NCBI RefSeq assembly: GCF_030163755.1
Contig: NZ_JASJOE010000005.1
Span: 1 to 64,000, forward strand
From: Roseicyclus amphidinii
Lineage (GTDB): Bacteria > Pseudomonadota > Alphaproteobacteria > Rhodobacterales > Rhodobacteraceae
Direction: 5' to 3'
Length of the DNA: 64,000 nt
Under the pieces are notes generated by a model. That model did not search any database. It was not told the DNA's origin and worked only from the letters and a program-made list of their open reading frames with translations. Of this stretch, positions 45,644 through 54,783 are shown in pieces; positions within the stretch are counted from its first letter, which is position 1, and each line of letters starts with the position of its first letter. A program made the position numbers and the translations under genes.

Positions 45644-46093
45644 ATGACGCGCTACACCAAGGACCCCGACGCGATTGCCCGGCTCACGCCCGAGCAATAC
45701 CGCGTCACGCAAGCTTCCGGCACCGAGCGGCCCGGCACGGGCGCCTATCTCGGCAACAAGGAGCCGGGCATCTACGTCGACATCGTCTCGGGCGAGCCGC
45801 TTTTCGCCTCGTCCGACAAGTATGACAGCGGCTGCGGATGGCCCAGCTTCACCAAGCCCATCGAGCCCGCCCATGTCACCGAGCTGCGCGACCTCAGCCA
45901 CGGCATGATCCGCACCGAGGTCCGCTCGACCCATGGCGACAGCCACCTCGGCCATGTCTTCCCCGACGGGCCGCGCGACCGGGGCGGGCTGCGCTATTGC
46001 ATCAACTCGGCCGCGCTCCGCTTCGTCCACCGCGACGACATGGAGGCGGAAGGCTACGGCGACTATCTCGATCAAGTGGAGGATGTGGCATGA
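45644..46093 (+). CDS. msrB: Peptide-methionine (R)-S-oxide reductase
   Basis: 149 residues. It reduces the R epimer of methionine sulfoxide. The catalytic cysteine is in [22 protein letters not shown] and [16 protein letters not shown] are conserved. The two CxxC zinc pairs of many MsrB proteins are absent: the positions read [12 protein letters not shown] and [11 protein letters not shown]. It is thus the zinc-free form. A GGGAGAGG ribosome site precedes it. Its stop overlaps the msrA start (ATGA). Confidence 0.94.
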   Translation: MTRYTKDPDAIARLTPEQYRVTQASGTERPGTGAYLGNKEPGIYVDIVSGEPLFASSDKYDSGCGWPSFTKPIEPAHVTELRDLSHGMIRTEVRSTHGDSHLGHVFPDGPRDRGGLRYCINSAALRFVHRDDMEAEGYGDYLDQVEDVA

Positions 46094-46605
46094 GCGACAA
46101 ACGTGAACGCGCCGTTCTGGCGGGCGGCTGTTTCTGGGGCATGCAGGAGCTGATCCGCCACAAGCCCGGCGTCCTATCGACCCGCGTGGGCTACACCGGC
46201 GGCGACGTGCCCAACGCGACCTATCGCAACCACGGCACCCATGCCGAGGGGATCGAGATCGTCTTCGACCCTTCGCAGATCAGCTACCGCGAGATGCTCG
46301 AGTTCTTCTTCCAGATCCACGACCCCACCACGAAGAACCGGCAGGGCAACGACATCGGCCTGTCCTACCGCTCGGCGATCTACTACGTCGACGAGGCGCA
46401 GAGGGCCTGCGCGCTCGACACCATCGCGGATGTCGAGGCCTCGGGCCTCTGGCCCGGCCGCGTCGTGACCGAGGTGGAACCGGTCGGCCCCTTCTGGGAG
46501 GCCGAGCCGGAGCATCAGGATTACCTCCAGCGCATTCCGCATGGCTACACCTGCCATTTCGTGCGCCCCGGCTGGGTCCTGCCCAAACGCGCCGCCGCCG
46601 AGTAA
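46090..46605 (+). CDS. msrA: Peptide-methionine (S)-S-oxide reductase
   Basis: 171 residues. It reduces the S epimer of methionine sulfoxide. The catalytic cysteine is in [13 protein letters not shown] near residue 14; [25 protein letters not shown] is the standard following segment, cited here by its ends VGYTGG and [24 protein letters not shown] also matches. Four-base overlap with msrB couples the two repair enzymes. No signal peptide, so both act in the cytosol. Confidence 0.95.
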   Translation: MSDKRERAVLAGGCFWGMQELIRHKPGVLSTRVGYTGGDVPNATYRNHGTHAEGIEIVFDPSQISYREMLEFFFQIHDPTTKNRQGNDIGLSYRSAIYYVDEAQRACALDTIADVEASGLWPGRVVTEVEPVGPFWEAEPEHQDYLQRIPHGYTCHFVRPGWVLPKRAAAE

Positions 46606-46683
46606 CCGCCACGCCAGCCCCCTGCCCCGACCCGCCGTTTTCCCGTTGCGAGCGACCGGGCCGGGGGCTATACCGCCGCACAG

Positions 46684-46760
<77 letters not shown>

Positions 46761-46765
46761 TTTTT

Positions 46766-46888
46766 CTTTTTTTCGCTATCGCCCTTCGGGCTCCTTGAGC
46801 GCGTGTCGCGGTCATGGAATGGCCTTCGACGCGCGACGCTCTTTTTGCGCGACCGCCCTTCGGGCTGCTTGAGCGCGGTTGCGGTCGA
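46766..46888 (+). repeat. Imperfect direct repeat downstream of tRNA-Arg
   Basis: Two copies about 48 bases long, 74 bases apart (46766-46814 and 46840-46888). The best-conserved core, 23 bases with one mismatch, starts GCCCTTCGGGCT and ends CTTGAGCGCG (46781 and 46855). A T-rich stretch precedes each core, and GCCCTTCGGGC forms a small hairpin in each. The remaining gap to 46933 holds no gene that I can see. Confidence 0.6.
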
Positions 46889-46933
46889 ACACTCCTCGCC
46901 CCCCCGCCCGAACGGCCCTGCCTCTCCGGGGCA

Positions 46934-48382
46934 TCAGGCCGGGGGCAAACCTTCCGCGTAGCGCGCAAGACAGGCCGCCACGCCCTCGTCGCGCAGGCGC
47001 TGTCGCCATTGCGCGAAGGCCCGGCCGAGCCGCGCGTTGCCGCCCAACTCGCCGAACACCTCGGCGAAGCCGAGAAACCCCGACCCCGCGGCGCGGCGCT
47101 TCAGCTCGGCGGCGCGCGGGTCGTTGAGCTGCGCCTCCGGCGTCACGTCGCAATAGTGGCACCAGATCGCCAGCTCCAGCGCCAGCCCCGAGACCGGCGC
47201 ATCGGCGGCCAGCGCGTCGCGCAGGCTGGGCAGGATGAACTTGGGCTGCCGGTCCGACCCGAAGGCCGCGTTGCGCGCGATGGTGTCGCCGATCGCCGGG
47301 TTCGAGAACCGTTCGATCACGCTGTCGAGGTAGGCGGCGTAATCCTGCCCCGCGAGCGGCGGCAACAGCGGCATCACCTCGCGCGTCATCAGCGCCCGCA
47401 GCCAGTCGCGGATCACGGGGTCACGCATCGCGTCATGCACCTGCGCATGGCCCGTCAGCGCGGCGGCGTAGGACATCGCGGCATGGCTGGCGTTCAGAAG
47501 CCGCAGCTTCATCCGCTCATGGGCCGCCACATCCGCGACGAAGGTCACGCCCACCTCCTCCAGCGGCGGGCGGCCGGCGGCGAAGCGGTCCTCGATCACC
47601 CAGTCGCGGAACGGCTCGCACAGAACCGGCGCCGCGTCCTGCAGGCCGATCTCCGCGCAGAGCCGCGCGCGCTCGGCCCCGGTCACCGCGGGGCAGATGC
47701 GGTCGACCATGGAATTGGGAAAGGCGCAGGTCGCGGCGATCCAGTCTGCAAGGCCGGGATCACGCGCCGCGGCAAGGCCCGAGACCAGCCGCTCGGCGAT
47801 GGCCCCGTTGCCCTGCAGGTTGTCGCAGGACAGCACCGTCAGGCCGCCCATCCCCACCAGCCGCCGCGCCCGCAGGGCCGCGACGATCATGCCGAAGACG
47901 GTGCGCGGCACCACGGCCCCGGCCGCGTCGGCGGCAAGATTGGGGTGCGACAGGTCCGGCAGCCCGTCCGCCCCGAGGAAATACCCCCCCTCGGTGATCG
48001 TCAGCGACAGGATGCGGATCTGGGGCGCGGTCAGCGCCGCCACGATGGCGGCCGGCTCGACGGGCAGGAACCCGGTCATCACCGCGGTGACCCGCGTGGC
48101 GACATGCCCCGGCGCGCGTTCGGTCACCGAACTCAGCCCGTCCTGCGCCAATAGCGCCGCGCGCATCGCGTCATCCTCGGGGCGCACCCCCGCGCCCAGC
48201 ACGCCCCAGTCATGCCCGAGCCCCAGGCCGAACAGATCGTCGAGATAGACCCCCATGTGCCCGCGGTGGAAATTGCCGACCCCGACATGCACGATGCCGG
48301 ATGTCAGCGCGGCAGGGTCATGGCGCGGCGCGGCCACCCCCGCGGGCAGGGCGCCGAGCGCCTGAAGGCACAGCCGTTGCAT
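46934..48382 (-). CDS. Mannitol dehydrogenase-family polyol dehydrogenase
   Basis: 482 residues, typical of long-chain mannitol 2-dehydrogenases (MtlK), fructuronate reductase and D-arabinitol 4-dehydrogenase. The NAD-binding segment is [20 protein letters not shown]; the catalytic lysine is in [15 protein letters not shown]. It oxidises a sugar alcohol to a ketose with NAD. It is the last gene of a minus-strand operon with an ABC importer and an SDR, 4 bases after the SDR stop, the position of mtlK in the R. sphaeroides polyol operon. Substrate not certain. Confidence 0.9.
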   Translation of the reverse strand: MQRLCLQALGALPAGVAAPRHDPAALTSGIVHVGVGNFHRGHMGVYLDDLFGLGLGHDWGVLGAGVRPEDDAMRAALLAQDGLSSVTERAPGHVATRVTAVMTGFLPVEPAAIVAALTAPQIRILSLTITEGGYFLGADGLPDLSHPNLAADAAGAVVPRTVFGMIVAALRARRLVGMGGLTVLSCDNLQGNGAIAERLVSGLAAARDPGLADWIAATCAFPNSMVDRICPAVTGAERARLCAEIGLQDAAPVLCEPFRDWVIEDRFAAGRPPLEEVGVTFVADVAAHERMKLRLLNASHAAMSYAAALTGHAQVHDAMRDPVIRDWLRALMTREVMPLLPPLAGQDYAAYLDSVIERFSNPAIGDTIARNAAFGSDRQPKFILPSLRDALAADAPVSGLALELAIWCHYCDVTPEAQLNDPRAAELKRRAAGSGFLGFAEVFGELGGNARLGRAFAQWRQRLRDEGVAACLARYAEGLPPA

Positions 48383-48386
48383 CGGG

Positions 48387-49115
48387 TCAGACCGCCGTGA
48401 AGCCGCCGTCGATCGGCAGCGCGGCCCCCGAGATCATCGAGGCCCCGTCGCTCAGCAGGAACACCACCGGCGCCGCGATCTCGTCCTCGGTCGCCCAGCG
48501 CCCCAGCGGCATGGTCTGCAGGAACGGTCCCTCGATCTCGGGCCTGCCCCAGTACCAGGCCGACATCGGCGTCATCACCACGGTCGGATGCACGCTGTTC
48601 ACGCGGATGCCATGCGGCCCCAGCTCCAGCGCCGAGACGCGGGTGATGTTGTCCAGCGCCGCCTTGGACGAGCCGTAGGAGATATGCCCCCTGAGTGCCA
48701 CCAGCGAGGCCTGGCTCGAGACATTGACGATCACGCCGCCCTGCCCCCGCCGGATCATCTCGCGGCTGGCGTATTTCGTGACCAGCAGCGCGCCGCGCGC
48801 GTTGATCGTGATGACCTTGTCGAAGACCTCGATGTCGGTCTCCATCGGCGTGGCGATCTCGCCGCCGAAGCCGCCGCAATTGACCACGCCGAACAGGTCG
48901 CGCCCCTCGATGGCCGCGCGCACGCTCTCCTCCGACGCGAGGTCGAAGACCACCGTGTCGCAGCCGGTCTCGGCCGCCAGCGCCGCCAGCCGGTCGCCGT
49001 CCCGCCCCGAGGCCAGCACATCGGCCCCTTCGGCCACCAGATGCCGCACGATCGCGCCGCCGATGCCGCCGCTCGCCCCCGTCACGAGGATCGTGCCCCT
49101 GTCGAGACCCTTCAT
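48387..49115 (-). CDS. SDR-family dehydrogenase, L-xylulose-reductase-like
   Basis: 242 residues, classical short-chain dehydrogenase. The cofactor motif is TGASGGIGGA; the catalytic serine and YxxxK are in VNVSSQASLVALRGHISYGSSK. The segment ALELGPHGIRVNSVHPTVVM followed by TPMSAW, and the C-terminal IDGGF, resemble dicarbonyl/L-xylulose reductase more than sorbitol dehydrogenase SmoS. It probably interconverts a pentitol or hexitol and a ketose. The start MKGLDRGTILVTG is preceded by GGAGAAG. Confidence 0.9.
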   Translation of the reverse strand: MKGLDRGTILVTGASGGIGGAIVRHLVAEGADVLASGRDGDRLAALAAETGCDTVVFDLASEESVRAAIEGRDLFGVVNCGGFGGEIATPMETDIEVFDKVITINARGALLVTKYASREMIRRGQGGVIVNVSSQASLVALRGHISYGSSKAALDNITRVSALELGPHGIRVNSVHPTVVMTPMSAWYWGRPEIEGPFLQTMPLGRWATEDEIAAPVVFLLSDGASMISGAALPIDGGFTAV

Positions 49116-49174
49116 CCGTTCTTCTCCTGTCCTGTTGCGCCCATCGGGCGGAAAGTCACCTGTGCCGCCATCGC

Positions 49175-50272
49175 TCAGGGCGCCATCAGCGATGCGCCCG
49201 TCTCCGGGTCGAAGACGACCGCCTGGGCCATGTCGAGATGCAGCGCCGCCTCGGTCTTCTCGCGCAGCCCCGCGCGCGCGGGCAGCCGCGCCACCAGCGA
49301 TTGCCCCGCCGCCTCGAGCATGGCGTAGATGTCGGGCCCGGTCGGCTCGATCAGCTCGACCCGTGCCGCGAAGGGAACCGAGCCCGGCCCCGCCTCGGTC
49401 GAGATCCATTCGGGCCGCAGGCCCAGCTCGATCTCGCGCCCCTCGGCCAGCGGCACGGTCCCGCGCGGCAGGGGCAGGCGCAACTCGCCCGCCGCCGCCG
49501 CCGCCGCCCCCTGCGCGACAAAGGCCCCGTCGCGGACCCGCCCCTTGACCAGGTTCATCGCGGGCGAGCCCATGAAGGTGGCGACGAAGCGGTTGGCCGG
49601 GCGGTCGTAGATCTCGGCGGGCGTGCCGAACTGCTGCACCGCGCCGCCCTCCATCACCGCGATCTTCGTGGCCATGGTCATCGCCTCGACCTGGTCATGG
49701 GTGACGTAGACGATGGTGGTGCCCAGCCGCTGATGCAGGCGCTTGATCTCGGTGCGCATGTCCACCCGCAGCTTCGCGTCGAGGTTCGACAGCGGCTCGT
49801 CGAACAGGAACAGCCGAGGGTCGCGCACCAGCGCCCGGCCCATGGCGACGCGCTGGCGCTGGCCGCCCGACAGGGCCGCGGGCTTGCGCTTCAGCAAGTG
49901 CCCGATCTGAAGAAGCTCGGCCACCTCGGCGACCTTGGCGGCCTGCGCCGCCTTGTCCATGCCTGCCATCCGCAGCGGAAAGGCGATGTTCTTCTCGACC
50001 GTCATCGCCGGGTAAAGCGCGTAGGACTGGAACACCATGGCGATGTTGCGCGCCTTGGGCTCCAGCCCGTCGATGCGGCGATCCGCCAGCCGGATCTCGC
50101 CGCCCGACAGCTCGGTCAGACCGGCGATCATGTTCAGAAGCGTGGACTTGCCGCAGCCCGAGGGGCCGACGAGCACCAGGAAATCCCCCGCCTCGATGTC
50201 GATCGAGACCTCGTGCAGAACCTCGGTCGCGCCGAAACGCTTGGTCACGCGGTCGATGCTGAGCGATGCCAT
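49175..50272 (-). CDS. CUT1 sugar ABC transporter, ATP-binding protein
   Basis: 365 residues. Walker A is GPSGCGKST, the signature LSGGQRQRVAMGRA, Walker B LFLFDEPLSNLDAKLR, and the switch VTHDQVEAM. A MalK-type regulatory domain with ELGLRPEWIS follows; it contains an alanine run (QGAAAAAAG). It starts 2 bases after the permease stop. It energises the import system encoded upstream, possibly for a sugar or sugar alcohol. Confidence 0.94.
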   Translation of the reverse strand: MASLSIDRVTKRFGATEVLHEVSIDIEAGDFLVLVGPSGCGKSTLLNMIAGLTELSGGEIRLADRRIDGLEPKARNIAMVFQSYALYPAMTVEKNIAFPLRMAGMDKAAQAAKVAEVAELLQIGHLLKRKPAALSGGQRQRVAMGRALVRDPRLFLFDEPLSNLDAKLRVDMRTEIKRLHQRLGTTIVYVTHDQVEAMTMATKIAVMEGGAVQQFGTPAEIYDRPANRFVATFMGSPAMNLVKGRVRDGAFVAQGAAAAAAGELRLPLPRGTVPLAEGREIELGLRPEWISTEAGPGSVPFAARVELIEPTGPDIYAMLEAAGQSLVARLPARAGLREKTEAALHLDMAQAVVFDPETGASLMAP

Positions 50273-50274
50273 GA

Positions 50275-51156
50275 CTATCCTTTCACCGCCCCGGACGTCA
50301 GGCCGCGCAGGAAATACCTGCCGCCGACGATGTAGACGAGCATGGTCGGCAGGGCGGCGATCATCGCGCCGGCCATGTCGACGTTGTAGGCCTTGGTCCC
50401 CGTCGAGGTGTTGACGAGGTTGTTGAGCGCGACCATCAGCGGCCGCGTGTCGGGCCCCGCGAAGGACGCCCCGAACAGGAAATCGTTCCAGACGTTCGTG
50501 AACTGCCAGATGATCGCCACCACGAAGATCGGCCAGCTGATCGGCACGAGGATGATGGTGAAGATCTGCCAGAACCCCGCCCCGTCCATCCGCCCCGCCG
50601 CGATCAGCTCGTCGGGAACGGTGACGTAGAAATTCCGGAAGAAGAGCGTGGTGAAGGGGATGCCGTAGCACACATGCACAAGCACCAGCCCCCCCAGCGT
50701 GCCCGCCAAGTCCAGCAGGCCCAGCAGCCGCGCCATCGGGATCAGCACGATCTGGAACGGGATGAAGCAGCCGAACAGCAGCATCCCGAAGATGATGCTG
50801 TCGCCCCGGAACCGCCATTTCGACAGCACGTAGCCGTTGACCGCCCCCAGCGCGACCGAGATCGAGACGGCGAAGACGACCAGCAGGATCGAGTTCCAGA
50901 AATAGCCCCGCAGCCCCTCGCAGGCCACCGCGATGCAGGCCGAGGACCACGCGAGCCCCCAGGCCTCGAAGGACCAGAGCCGCGGCGGCGACAGGATGGT
51001 CGCGGTCTCGAACCCCGCACCCCCGGTGATCTCGGGCATGGTCTTGAGCGAGGTGAAGACCATCGCCACCAGCGGCAGCAGGAAAAAGCCCGCCGCCAGA
51101 ACAAGCACGAGGTAGACGACCCCCCGCTGGACACTGCGGCGCATGTCAGCGGCCAT
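50275..51156 (-). CDS. CUT1 sugar ABC transporter permease, MalG-like
   Basis: 293 residues, about six membrane segments. The EAA loop is ELIAAGRMDGAGFWQIFTII, and the C-terminal FLRGLTSGAVKG is typical of MalG-type permeases. It overlaps the upstream permease gene by 11 bases. The subfamily looks like the glucose/mannose GtsC type, matching the binding protein of this operon. Confidence 0.93.
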   Translation of the reverse strand: MAADMRRSVQRGVVYLVLVLAAGFFLLPLVAMVFTSLKTMPEITGGAGFETATILSPPRLWSFEAWGLAWSSACIAVACEGLRGYFWNSILLVVFAVSISVALGAVNGYVLSKWRFRGDSIIFGMLLFGCFIPFQIVLIPMARLLGLLDLAGTLGGLVLVHVCYGIPFTTLFFRNFYVTVPDELIAAGRMDGAGFWQIFTIILVPISWPIFVVAIIWQFTNVWNDFLFGASFAGPDTRPLMVALNNLVNTSTGTKAYNVDMAGAMIAALPTMLVYIVGGRYFLRGLTSGAVKG

Positions 51157-52015
51157 GGCGCAGCTCCGAATACAGGTAGGGCACGATCAGCACGGTCAGC
51201 AGCACCAGCATCATCACCGCGCTGGCCGCCCCCATCGCCATCTCGTTGCGCGAAAAGGTGAATTCATACATGAAGGTCGACGGCAGCTCGGTGGCGAACC
51301 CCGGCCCCCCGCGGGTCAGCGCGACGACCAGGTCGTAACTCTTGATCGACAGGTGCCCCTGCACGACGATCGCCGTCAGAAAGGCGGGCCGCAGCGCCGG
51401 GATGATGATGTGCCAGTAGATCGCCGGCCCCGAAGCCCCGTCCATCCGCGCGGCCGAGATGATCTCGGTGTTGATCCCGCGCAGCGCGGCGAGAAACAGC
51501 GCCATGACGAAACCGCTCGCCTGCCACGCGCCCGCGATCACGACGCAATAGATCGCCATCTCCGATTGCGTGATCCAGTCGAAGCTGAAGCTCTCCCAGC
51601 CCCAGGTGCGAAAGGCGTGCTGAAGACCCAGGTCCGGCGACATCAGCCATTGCCACGCGACCCCGGTCACGATGAAGCTCAGCGCCATGGGATACAGGTA
51701 GATCGTGCGCAGCGCCCCCTCGGCGCGGATCTTCTGATCGAGCAGGATCGCAAGCCCCAGCCCGATCACCAACGTCCCGCCGATGTAGAGCAGGCCGAAG
51801 ATGGCGAAATTCTCGACCGCCACCTCCCACCGCGGATGCGACCAGACGCGGGCGTAATTGTCGAACCCCTCCCAGCGGTCGAAGCGCGGCAGCATCCGCG
51901 ACCGCGTGAGCGAGATCACGAAGGTCAGCGCGATGAAGCCGTAAACCGACACCGCCACCAGCACGAGGCTGGGCAGAAGCGTCAGCTGCGGAAGTCGGGC
52001 CTTGAAAAAGCGCAT
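51146..52015 (-). CDS. CUT1 sugar ABC transporter permease, MalF-like
   Basis: 289 residues. The N-terminus MRFFKARLPQLTLLPSLVLV leads into the first of about six membrane segments. The EAA loop is EIISAARMDGASGPAIYWHI. A GTG nine codons upstream (52042) is possible, but conservation suggests the ATG at 52015. It is separated from the binding-protein gene by 158 bases that contain a strong hairpin. Confidence 0.92.
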   Translation of the reverse strand: MRFFKARLPQLTLLPSLVLVAVSVYGFIALTFVISLTRSRMLPRFDRWEGFDNYARVWSHPRWEVAVENFAIFGLLYIGGTLVIGLGLAILLDQKIRAEGALRTIYLYPMALSFIVTGVAWQWLMSPDLGLQHAFRTWGWESFSFDWITQSEMAIYCVVIAGAWQASGFVMALFLAALRGINTEIISAARMDGASGPAIYWHIIIPALRPAFLTAIVVQGHLSIKSYDLVVALTRGGPGFATELPSTFMYEFTFSRNEMAMGAASAVMMLVLLTVLIVPYLYSELRHGR

Positions 52016-52124
52016 GGATCGGCTCGGCGTTGAACGGGCCACCGGGACACCGCCCGCGGCGGGGCATGTCCTGACGGCTGGAAATCGCGGGCGCGCGCGC
52101 GGCGCAGGACGGCGGGGAGGAAGC

Positions 52125-52155
52125 GATGGGCGGCCGCGGATCGCCGCCGCCCATC
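52125..52155 (-). promoter_or_regulatory. Intercistronic stem-loop after binding-protein gene
   Basis: A perfect 10-bp stem (GATGGGCGGC at 52125-52134 with GCCGCCCATC at 52146-52155) and an 11-base loop, 18 bases past the binding-protein stop. A second weaker hairpin lies near 52050-52080 (GGACA/TGTCC). No T-run follows. Same placement as the hairpins at 7311-7341 and 59215-59247. Confidence 0.6.
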
Positions 52156-52173
52156 ACCACGGGGAGGATGCCC

Positions 52174-53421
52174 TCAGAGCGCGCCGCCCACCGACGCGAC
52201 CAGCGCCTCGGCCGCGGCCTCGGGGGTCATGTCGGAATTGGCGAATTGCGTCACCACGTCGAGATAGGCCGCCTGCACCGAGGCGGGCTGCCCGTGACCA
52301 TGCGCAAGCGACCCGAACAGGGTGCCCGCCTCGGTCGCCTCGACCAGGTCGGCCATCGAGGTCTGACCACAGACATCGAAATTCGCGGACGGCACGTCGG
52401 TGCGCGCCGGGATCGACCCCTTGGCGAGGTTGAACGTCTCCTGGAAGCTCACCGACATCGCCGCCGAGGCCATGTTGCGCTGCGCGGCCTGCGCATCCTC
52501 GCCCACGTCGAACATGGCGAAGAAATCGGTGTTGAACAGGAACGCCCCGTCGGTGCCCGGCACCACGGCGCACAGCACCTGCTCGCCCGGCGTCAGGCCC
52601 GCGTTGATCACCTCGCCCTTGGCCCAGTCGCCCATGATCTGCATCCCGGCCTCGCCGTTGATGACCATGGCGGTGGCCAGGTTCCAGTCGCGCCCGGCAT
52701 AGCCCGGATCGGCATAGCCCAGCACGCGGCGGAAGATCTCGAAGCTTTCGACGATCCCCTCCGACCCCAGCGCGTCCATGTCGGCGTTGATGATCGCGGC
52801 CTCGTAAAGCGCGGGCGAGACCGACAGCACGATCGCTTCCCAGATCGTCGCCTCCTGCCAGGCCTGCCCGCCCATCGCCACGCCGACGTGACCGGCGGCC
52901 TCGATGGCATCGGCCGCGGCAAAGAACTCGTCCCAGGTGGTGGGCATCGACAGGCCCAGCTCCTCGAAGATCCCGGCATTCGCCCAGACCCAGTGCGGGC
53001 GGTGGATGTTCACCGGGGCCGCGACCCATTCCCCGTCATGGGTGCCGAAGGCCTGCACCGCGGGCGGAACCACGTCGTTCCAGCCTTCGGCCTCGGCCAC
53101 CGCGTTGAGATTGCCGAGGAAGCCCTCGTCCGCCCAGTCGCGGACCGTCATGCCCAGCATTTGCGCCGCCGTCGGCGGATTGCCGGCCACCACGCGGGCC
53201 CGCAGGGCGGTCATCGCGGCATCGCCACCACCGCCCGCGATCGCCATGTCGACCCAACCGGTGCCCCGCGCCTGCAGATCCTCCTGCAGCACTGCGATGG
53301 CCGCGGCCTCGCCGCCCGATGTCCACCAGTGCATGACCTCGACCTCGTCGGCCAGGGCCGGCGCGCTCAGGGCGGTCATCGAAAGCAGGGCACCAACGCC
53401 CCGTGTCAGATACTTCGTCAT
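52174..53421 (-). CDS. CUT1 sugar ABC transporter, binding protein (glucose type)
   Basis: 415 residues. The signal peptide MTKYLTRGVGALLSMTALSA ends near PALADE. The mature start EVEVMHWWTSGGEAAAIAVL and GNPPTAAQMLG resemble the glucose/mannose binding protein GtsA rather than polyol-binding SmoE. The start is set by GGAGAAG right upstream; a longer start four codons earlier is possible. First gene of the operon that ends with SDR and mannitol-dehydrogenase genes. Confidence 0.92.
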   Translation of the reverse strand: MTKYLTRGVGALLSMTALSAPALADEVEVMHWWTSGGEAAAIAVLQEDLQARGTGWVDMAIAGGGGDAAMTALRARVVAGNPPTAAQMLGMTVRDWADEGFLGNLNAVAEAEGWNDVVPPAVQAFGTHDGEWVAAPVNIHRPHWVWANAGIFEELGLSMPTTWDEFFAAADAIEAAGHVGVAMGGQAWQEATIWEAIVLSVSPALYEAAIINADMDALGSEGIVESFEIFRRVLGYADPGYAGRDWNLATAMVINGEAGMQIMGDWAKGEVINAGLTPGEQVLCAVVPGTDGAFLFNTDFFAMFDVGEDAQAAQRNMASAAMSVSFQETFNLAKGSIPARTDVPSANFDVCGQTSMADLVEATEAGTLFGSLAHGHGQPASVQAAYLDVVTQFANSDMTPEAAAEALVASVGGAL

Positions 53422-53456
53422 CTTCTCCTCCATGTTGACGACAGCATGATTATGTT

Positions 53457-53493
53457 TTTGTATCGAACAAATACGAATTCAGGCCATTGTCAA
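53457..53493 (-). promoter_or_regulatory. Promoter and possible ROK-regulator site
   Basis: On the minus strand a consensus -35 TTGACA (53493-53488) is followed after 17 bases by TTGTTC (53470-53465). The inverted repeat TTTGT-N5-ACAAA at 53457-53471 covers that -10. It lies in an A/T-rich divergent gap with the ROK gene, so it is a plausible operator for that regulator. Motif seen; role inferred. Confidence 0.5.
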
Positions 53494-53538
53494 CAGGTTT
53501 TCGATGCGAGACGATGCGCCGGAAGGAGACGCCGCCCC

Positions 53539-54723
53539 ATGCTCACCCTCAGGAACGAGACCGAAGCCACCATCCTGCAGGTTCTCGCCAAGGGCGTGCC
53601 CCTCAGCCGGGCCGAACTGGCGCGCGAGATGGGCGTGACCCGCTCGACCGTCGGCGCGCCCACCGCGCGGCTGCTGGACCTGGGCCTTCTGCGCTTCGCC
53701 GATCCGCTCGACACCGACCCGAAAACCGCCGTCCGGCGCTTCGGCCGCCCCGGCGAGCGGCTGGAACTCACGCCGGGCTTCTGCACCTTCGCCGCGGTCG
53801 ACATCTCCTTCGGCTGCATCAAGGTCGGGCTGACCGATACCCTGGGCGGGATCGTCGCCTTCCGCAGCCGCGACATCGCCCCCGCCGAGCAGACCGCCGA
53901 AGCCACGATGGCGGCCGTGGCCGAGCTGACCCGCGCGCTGATCGACGGGCGCGACGATGTCGCGGGGCTTGCGGTGTCGGTGCCGGGCGTGGTCACCGAC
54001 AACGGCCTGATCCTGCGCGCGCCCACGCTGGGCTGGCGCGACGTGCCGCTGACCGCGCAGCTCAGGGACAGCCTGCCGCGGATCGACCGGCTGCATGTCT
54101 CCAACGATGCCTCGCTCTACGCGGCGGCCTTTTCGAATCGCCACCCCGACCGCCTTGGCGGCAATGCCATCGTGGTCTGGATGGACGCGGGCATCGGCGG
54201 CGGGCTGGTCGCCAACGGCACGGTGATCAACGGCAATGCCGGGCTGGCCGGGGAAATCGGCCACATGTTCATCTCGGCGCGCGACGGCGCGGCGATGCAC
54301 CGGCTCGAGGATATCGCCGGCTACGCCGCGCTGATGTCGCGCAGCCGCGCGCTGGGCGGATCGGCCGACAGCATCGAGAGCCTTCTGGACGAGTATCGCG
54401 CGGGCCACCCCGGCACCCGCCGCGCCCTGCAGGACTGGAGCCGCGCGCTCGCCGAGGGGTTGACCAACCTCACCAGCCTCATGGACCCCGGCGTCATGCT
54501 GTTCTCGGGCCCCATGGCCGCGATCCTCAAGGAACTCGAGGCCGAAACCTTCGCCGCCTACACCTCGATGCTGCAATACGGCACGCCCCCCGCCCGCTGG
54601 CGGATCGAGCTGTCGGACGACCGCACCCTCGTGCGCGCGGGCGCGATCATGCTGCGCCACGATCTCTTCACCTTCGGCGAGGGGGCGATGGGCCGCGCGG
54701 CCTCGGGGCTGCGGCTGGCTTGA
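53539..54723 (+). CDS. ROK-family transcriptional regulator
   Basis: 394 residues. The N-terminal winged helix has SRAELAREMGVTRSTVGAPT (about residues 21-40). The ROK domain shows FAAVDISFGCIKVGLTD, VWMDAGIGGGLVANGTVING and GLAGEIGHM. The usual CxCGxxGC zinc site after GHM is missing; the segment reads ISARDGAAMHRLEDIAGY. Start supported by GGAAGGAG. Divergent from the CUT1 sugar operon, which it probably represses. Confidence 0.9.
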   Translation: MLTLRNETEATILQVLAKGVPLSRAELAREMGVTRSTVGAPTARLLDLGLLRFADPLDTDPKTAVRRFGRPGERLELTPGFCTFAAVDISFGCIKVGLTDTLGGIVAFRSRDIAPAEQTAEATMAAVAELTRALIDGRDDVAGLAVSVPGVVTDNGLILRAPTLGWRDVPLTAQLRDSLPRIDRLHVSNDASLYAAAFSNRHPDRLGGNAIVVWMDAGIGGGLVANGTVINGNAGLAGEIGHMFISARDGAAMHRLEDIAGYAALMSRSRALGGSADSIESLLDEYRAGHPGTRRALQDWSRALAEGLTNLTSLMDPGVMLFSGPMAAILKELEAETFAAYTSMLQYGTPPARWRIELSDDRTLVRAGAIMLRHDLFTFGEGAMGRAASGLRLA

Positions 54724-54783
54724 ACCGGCGCGCGCGGCGCGTCATCCTTGCCCGACAGACCGTGCCGAAGGATCGCCCCCGAG

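Noticed and set aside
54724-54783. Frameshifted extension joining the ROK and DUF3237 genes
   Set aside because: Both proteins are complete with normal ends, and the 60-base spacer has stops and a separate start.
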